From NCBI RefSeq assembly GCF_030528505.1, contig NZ_JAUMYS010000019.1, positions 1 through 44,583 of the forward strand: a stretch of 44,583 nt of DNA, written 5' to 3'. Below are positions 41,427 through 44,583 of the stretch, piece after piece. The DNA is from Tannerella sp. (GTDB taxonomy: Bacteria; Bacteroidota; Bacteroidia; Bacteroidales; Tannerellaceae). The notes beneath the pieces were generated by a model. It had not been told where the DNA came from. It did not search any database and was given only the letters and a program-made list of their open reading frames with translations. Both the position numbers and the translations under genes were made by a program. Numbering within the stretch: the stretch's first letter is position 1; each line of letters starts with the position of its first letter.

Positions 41427-41945
41427 ATGATGATACCGTATGATTTGACAAAAATAAAAGCTTTTCTGTTCGATGTGGACGGCGTGCTGTCGTCCGACAA
41501 AATTCCGTTGACGGATAACGGCGATCCGGCCCGAACCGTTAACATCAAAGACGGCTATGCGTTGCAATTGGCTGTTAAGCATGGTTATCAGGTGGGTATC
41601 ATCACCGGTGCCTACACGGAAAATGTACGTTTTCGCTTCGAGCGTCTCGGGGTGCAGCATATTTATATGTGTAGCTCTATCAAAATAAAGGATTACGAAG
41701 ATTTTCTTCAGAAGACCGGTTTGGAAGAAGAAGCGATCGTGTATGCCGGCGACGATATCCCGGACTATGAAGTGATGTGCCGTGTCGGTTTGCCTATTGC
41801 GCCGGCTACGGCAGCCCCAGAGATTAAACACATCGCAAAATATATTTCGCCTCTGAACGGTGGTGACGGGATTGCTCGCGAAGTGATTGAGCAGACGATG
41901 AAAGCGCAGCAAATGTGGATGACGGATAAAGCATTCGGTTGGTAA
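41427..41945 (+). CDS. kdsC: KdsC, 3-deoxy-D-manno-octulosonate 8-phosphate phosphatase
   Basis: 172 residues, HAD hydrolase without a cap domain. Catalytic DVDGVLSSD (nucleophile Asp 16, acid Asp 18), IITGAYTE, and the metal site GDDIPDYEVM. Length and motifs match KdsC, which dephosphorylates KDO-8-phosphate for lipopolysaccharide core/lipid A attachment. The frame could start at TTG 41421, but ATG 41427, two bases past the previous stop, is preferred. A second ATG is the next codon. Confidence 0.92.
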   Translation: MMIPYDLTKIKAFLFDVDGVLSSDKIPLTDNGDPARTVNIKDGYALQLAVKHGYQVGIITGAYTENVRFRFERLGVQHIYMCSSIKIKDYEDFLQKTGLEEEAIVYAGDDIPDYEVMCRVGLPIAPATAAPEIKHIAKYISPLNGGDGIAREVIEQTMKAQQMWMTDKAFGW

Positions 41946-42011
41946 AAATTGCCGGCGGAATATACGCTTTGGGCTTTTTTTACGTTCATACTCACGTAAA
42001 ATAAAGGAAAG

Positions 42012-44471
42012 ATGAGAAATCGTACGTTGGCGTCGCTTCTGTTTTTGTTGATAGCCGTGGGTTTGAATGCTCAGGGCAAAGTGAAAGTTTCGGGAAATGT
42101 GCGGGATGCCGAGGGCAACCCGTTGGAGCTCGTAGCTGTACAGGTGAAAAACACACTGACTGGCGCGATGACGGACGAGAAAGGATTTTATTCGTTGTCG
42201 GTTTCGCCGGGCGATTCCGTTGTGCTGCTTTTTTCGTGTCTCGGATACAATAAGGCAGAGCGAGTGATTCCGCGTTTGTCGCAAGATATGCGTGTGAACG
42301 TACAAATGAATTATACCTCCCTCCAACTGAACGAAGTGTCGGTTACGGCGATTCGCAGGCAGACGACTACGATGGAGACACTCGATGCCGGTCGCTTGAA
42401 GATTCTTCCCGATCCGGCGGGCGGGAGTATCGAAAGTCTGATCGTGACGTACGCCGGCGTATCGTCGAGCAATGAACTGAGTACGCAATATTCGGTGCGC
42501 GGCGGAAGTTTTGATGAAAATCTCGTTTATGTGAACGGGATGGAGGTCTTTCGTCCTTTGCTGATACGATCCGGTCAGCAGGAAGGATTAAGTTTTGTCA
42601 ATCCGAGCTTGACTGAAAACGTGCAGTTCTCGGCCGGCGGTTTTGACGCGCGTTATGGAGATAAGATGAGTTCCGTCTTGGATATCTCGTATAAAAAGCC
42701 GACAAAACCGGAAGGCTCGGCTTCGGTCGGTGTGCTTGGCGCTTGTAAATTGAACATCAGCAACGCGAGTGCGTATGTGGGCAGTGGAAGTAAGAAATTT
42801 ACACAGGTTACCGGCATACGTTACAAAATGTCGAGTTCGCTGTTGAGCAATTTAGTTGGCCGTGCCGAGTATGTGCCGCGCTTCGTAGATTTGCAAACCT
42901 TCATGACCTATAAACCGGCTCCGAAGTGGGAACTTCATTTTCTGGGAAACCTCTCGTCTAACCATTACAAATATGTCCCGATTGAATTGGAGACCACGTT
43001 TGGTACGGTAAAGAATAAGCAAAAGTTTCATGTGTATTTCGATGGAAAAGAACGTGACAAGTTTGAAACGATCTATGGGGCTTTGACGTTGAAGCATCAA
43101 TTAAGTGCAAAGACGGAACTGGGGTTGCAGGCCTTCGCTTTCCGGAGCAATGAAGAGGAAAGTTACGATTTGACCGGAAATTATCGTCTGGATAAGGCCG
43201 CAGAAGAGGATGACGATGAAAAGACCGCTGAAGGAGAACAATCCATTACGCTCGCATCGTATCACGAACACGCACGAAACAGATTACAAGCGACCGTTAG
43301 TCATGTCGGACTCTACGGCATCACACAGCTTACGACTCATCAAACATTGAAATGGGGCGTCAACGCGCAGATGGAACGTATTATCGATAAAATCAGCGAA
43401 TGGGAAAGTCGTGATTCGTCCGGTTATTCGTTACCTCAGACCGGTAAGGAGGTAAATGTGATTGCGAATCTTTTTTCGGACAATAAATTAAGTAGTACGC
43501 GTCTCGCGGCCTATGTTCAGGATGTGTTCAAGTTTCGCACCGACCAGGGCTTGTTTACGCTTGTCGGCGGTATACGTGGCAGTTATTGGACCTACAGCAA
43601 GGAGTTTCTTTTCAGTCCGCGCGCTTCGTTAGGCTTCATTCCGAATGCCAATCAGGATCTCACGTTTCGTTTTGCGACCGGACTGTATTATCAGTCTCCT
43701 TTTTATAAAGAATTGCGCACTGAGGTGAAGGATAAAGATGGAAATACGGTGATCAGGCTTAATGAGCAGTTGAAATCGCAACGGTCGATGCATTTTATTT
43801 TGGGAGGCGATTACGGATTTAAGGTCGGCAGTCGGAACTTTAAGTTGACGACGGAGCTGTATTATAAGAACCTAAGCAATATCAATCCTTATACGTTAGA
43901 TAATGTGAAGATACGATACTATGGAGAGAATTGTGCGAAAGGGTATATTGCCGGCTTGGATATGAAACTTTTCGGCGAGTTTGTACCCGGAACCGATTCT
44001 TGGATCAGCTTGTCGTTGATGAAATCACGTCAGACGATTAAACGGAGTGGTCGGGAAACAGTCAGCGTATCAATGCCGAATAGTCCCGCGTATAATATTT
44101 CGCTTTATTTTCAGGACTATTTTCCCGGCTACCGCCGGGCCATGCTCAATCTGCGCGGTGTGCTGACCGGGGGATTACCCGTCACGGTACCACGTCGGGG
44201 ATATGACGGAAGCAATTACAAAACGCCGCCTTATCGTCGCATAGACCTCGGTTTTACGTATCAGCTGGCCGGGGGAGAAGATGCTTTGATGGAACGGGGT
44301 TTTTTCCGGAATTTCAAAAGCATTTGGTTAGGGCTTGACGTATTCAATGTATTCGATATTTACAATACGAGTTCTTATTATTGGATAACGGATGTATATA
44401 GTCATCAGTATGCGGTGCCGAATTATTTGACCGGTCGCCAGCTGAATTTTCGTCTGACGGTCGATTTTTAA
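42012..44471 (+). CDS. TonB-dependent outer-membrane receptor
   Basis: 819 residues. Signal peptide ends near LNAQ (about 20). A carboxypeptidase-regulatory-like domain follows (about 24-105, VSGNVRDAEGNPLELVAVQV), then the plug domain (about 110-230: SVRGGSFDENLVYVNGMEVF and GGFDARYGDKMSSVLDI), then a 22-stranded barrel ending RLTVDF with a C-terminal Phe. No SusD partner is adjacent, so it need not be a glycan importer; iron, heme or vitamin uptake is possible, substrate not readable. It may follow kdsC under its own promoter; a hairpin TTTTACGT/ACGTAAAA (41978-42001) lies between them. Confidence 0.9.
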   Translation: MRNRTLASLLFLLIAVGLNAQGKVKVSGNVRDAEGNPLELVAVQVKNTLTGAMTDEKGFYSLSVSPGDSVVLLFSCLGYNKAERVIPRLSQDMRVNVQMNYTSLQLNEVSVTAIRRQTTTMETLDAGRLKILPDPAGGSIESLIVTYAGVSSSNELSTQYSVRGGSFDENLVYVNGMEVFRPLLIRSGQQEGLSFVNPSLTENVQFSAGGFDARYGDKMSSVLDISYKKPTKPEGSASVGVLGACKLNISNASAYVGSGSKKFTQVTGIRYKMSSSLLSNLVGRAEYVPRFVDLQTFMTYKPAPKWELHFLGNLSSNHYKYVPIELETTFGTVKNKQKFHVYFDGKERDKFETIYGALTLKHQLSAKTELGLQAFAFRSNEEESYDLTGNYRLDKAAEEDDDEKTAEGEQSITLASYHEHARNRLQATVSHVGLYGITQLTTHQTLKWGVNAQMERIIDKISEWESRDSSGYSLPQTGKEVNVIANLFSDNKLSSTRLAAYVQDVFKFRTDQGLFTLVGGIRGSYWTYSKEFLFSPRASLGFIPNANQDLTFRFATGLYYQSPFYKELRTEVKDKDGNTVIRLNEQLKSQRSMHFILGGDYGFKVGSRNFKLTTELYYKNLSNINPYTLDNVKIRYYGENCAKGYIAGLDMKLFGEFVPGTDSWISLSLMKSRQTIKRSGRETVSVSMPNSPAYNISLYFQDYFPGYRRAMLNLRGVLTGGLPVTVPRRGYDGSNYKTPPYRRIDLGFTYQLAGGEDALMERGFFRNFKSIWLGLDVFNVFDIYNTSSYYWITDVYSHQYAVPNYLTGRQLNFRLTVDF

Positions 44472-44583
44472 TCGAACCGTTGAATGATTGTACTCCTTGT
44501 TCCTGTTTTGTTTTTCTCGTGTTTTTGCGCTCTATTTTTCTTTTATATATATTAATGTATATACTGGCTTGTAGCTTTATTTA

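Noticed and set aside
1-44583. tRNA, rRNA or insertion sequence
   Set aside because: No cloverleaf-like region, rRNA signature or transposase was recognised on reading both strands; a tRNA scan was not run.

Overview
The window reads as a chromosomal segment of a Bacteroidales bacterium (phylum Bacteroidota), perhaps near Tannerellaceae/Parabacteroides; the family-level guess is weak. Signs of the phylum are the many -7 boxes of the TAnnTTTG type (several with a TTG about 20 nt upstream), starts mostly without Shine-Dalgarno sites, a gldH lipoprotein gene, a Bacteroides-type serine palmitoyltransferase, a TonB-dependent receptor with an N-terminal carboxypeptidase-regulatory-like domain, and Tat reduced to tatA plus tatC. 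No rRNA, tRNA, CRISPR array, insertion sequence or prophage was seen.

Layout. 1-8000 (minus strand) is a lactate-use block: a beta-barrel porin-like protein, LutA, LutB, LutC with ATGA overlaps, an L-lactate permease, then a biotin-dependent carboxyltransferase (OadA / pyruvate carboxylase B-like). 7968-8697 is an AT-rich gap. 8698-12947 (plus) holds a Nudix hydrolase, a tandem ACT protein, BamD, the RNA polymerase omega subunit, a DUF4293 membrane protein, a monofunctional transglycosylase and LipB. 12960-17482 (minus) holds GldH, RicT, serine palmitoyltransferase, TrmN6 and a small periplasmic protein. 17638-20255 (plus) is a GC-richer pair of M20 peptidase and MTA/SAH deaminase-like amidohydrolase. 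20256-20746 is a repeat-rich gap before EttA and a DUF1080 protein. 23135-28268 (minus) carries DnaB, a class A penicillin-binding protein, TatC and TatA. 28395-32171 (plus) carries FabD, DUF5063, a DEDD exonuclease, an RlmI-like methyltransferase and a hexapeptide acetyltransferase, most of them overlapping.

32172-38153 is the most accessory-looking part: a 252-bp tandem array of 21-bp units arranged as three 84-bp super-units, an uncharacterised helical protein, a FAD oxidoreductase, an AT-rich HepT/MntA toxin-antitoxin pair, RadA and class II fructose-bisphosphate aldolase. 38386-44471 (plus) holds ribosomal protein L31 type B, a NahK-like sugar kinase, a gap with palindromic elements, a nitroreductase/DUF2520/KdsC operon and a TonB-dependent receptor.

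Functionally the window is mostly housekeeping: envelope building (BamD, MtgA, PBP1A, GldH, Spt, KdsC, Tat), replication and repair (DnaB, RadA), translation (L31, EttA, RlmI-like, TrmN6) and lipid/lipoate synthesis (FabD, LipB), plus a catabolic lactate module. Several gene starts are placed downstream of the longest open frame because the longer frame begins at TTG or GTG or runs through a -7 promoter box. The least explained items are the 21/84-bp array with its neighbouring helical protein, the palindromic elements at 39847-40003, and the repeats ahead of ettA.
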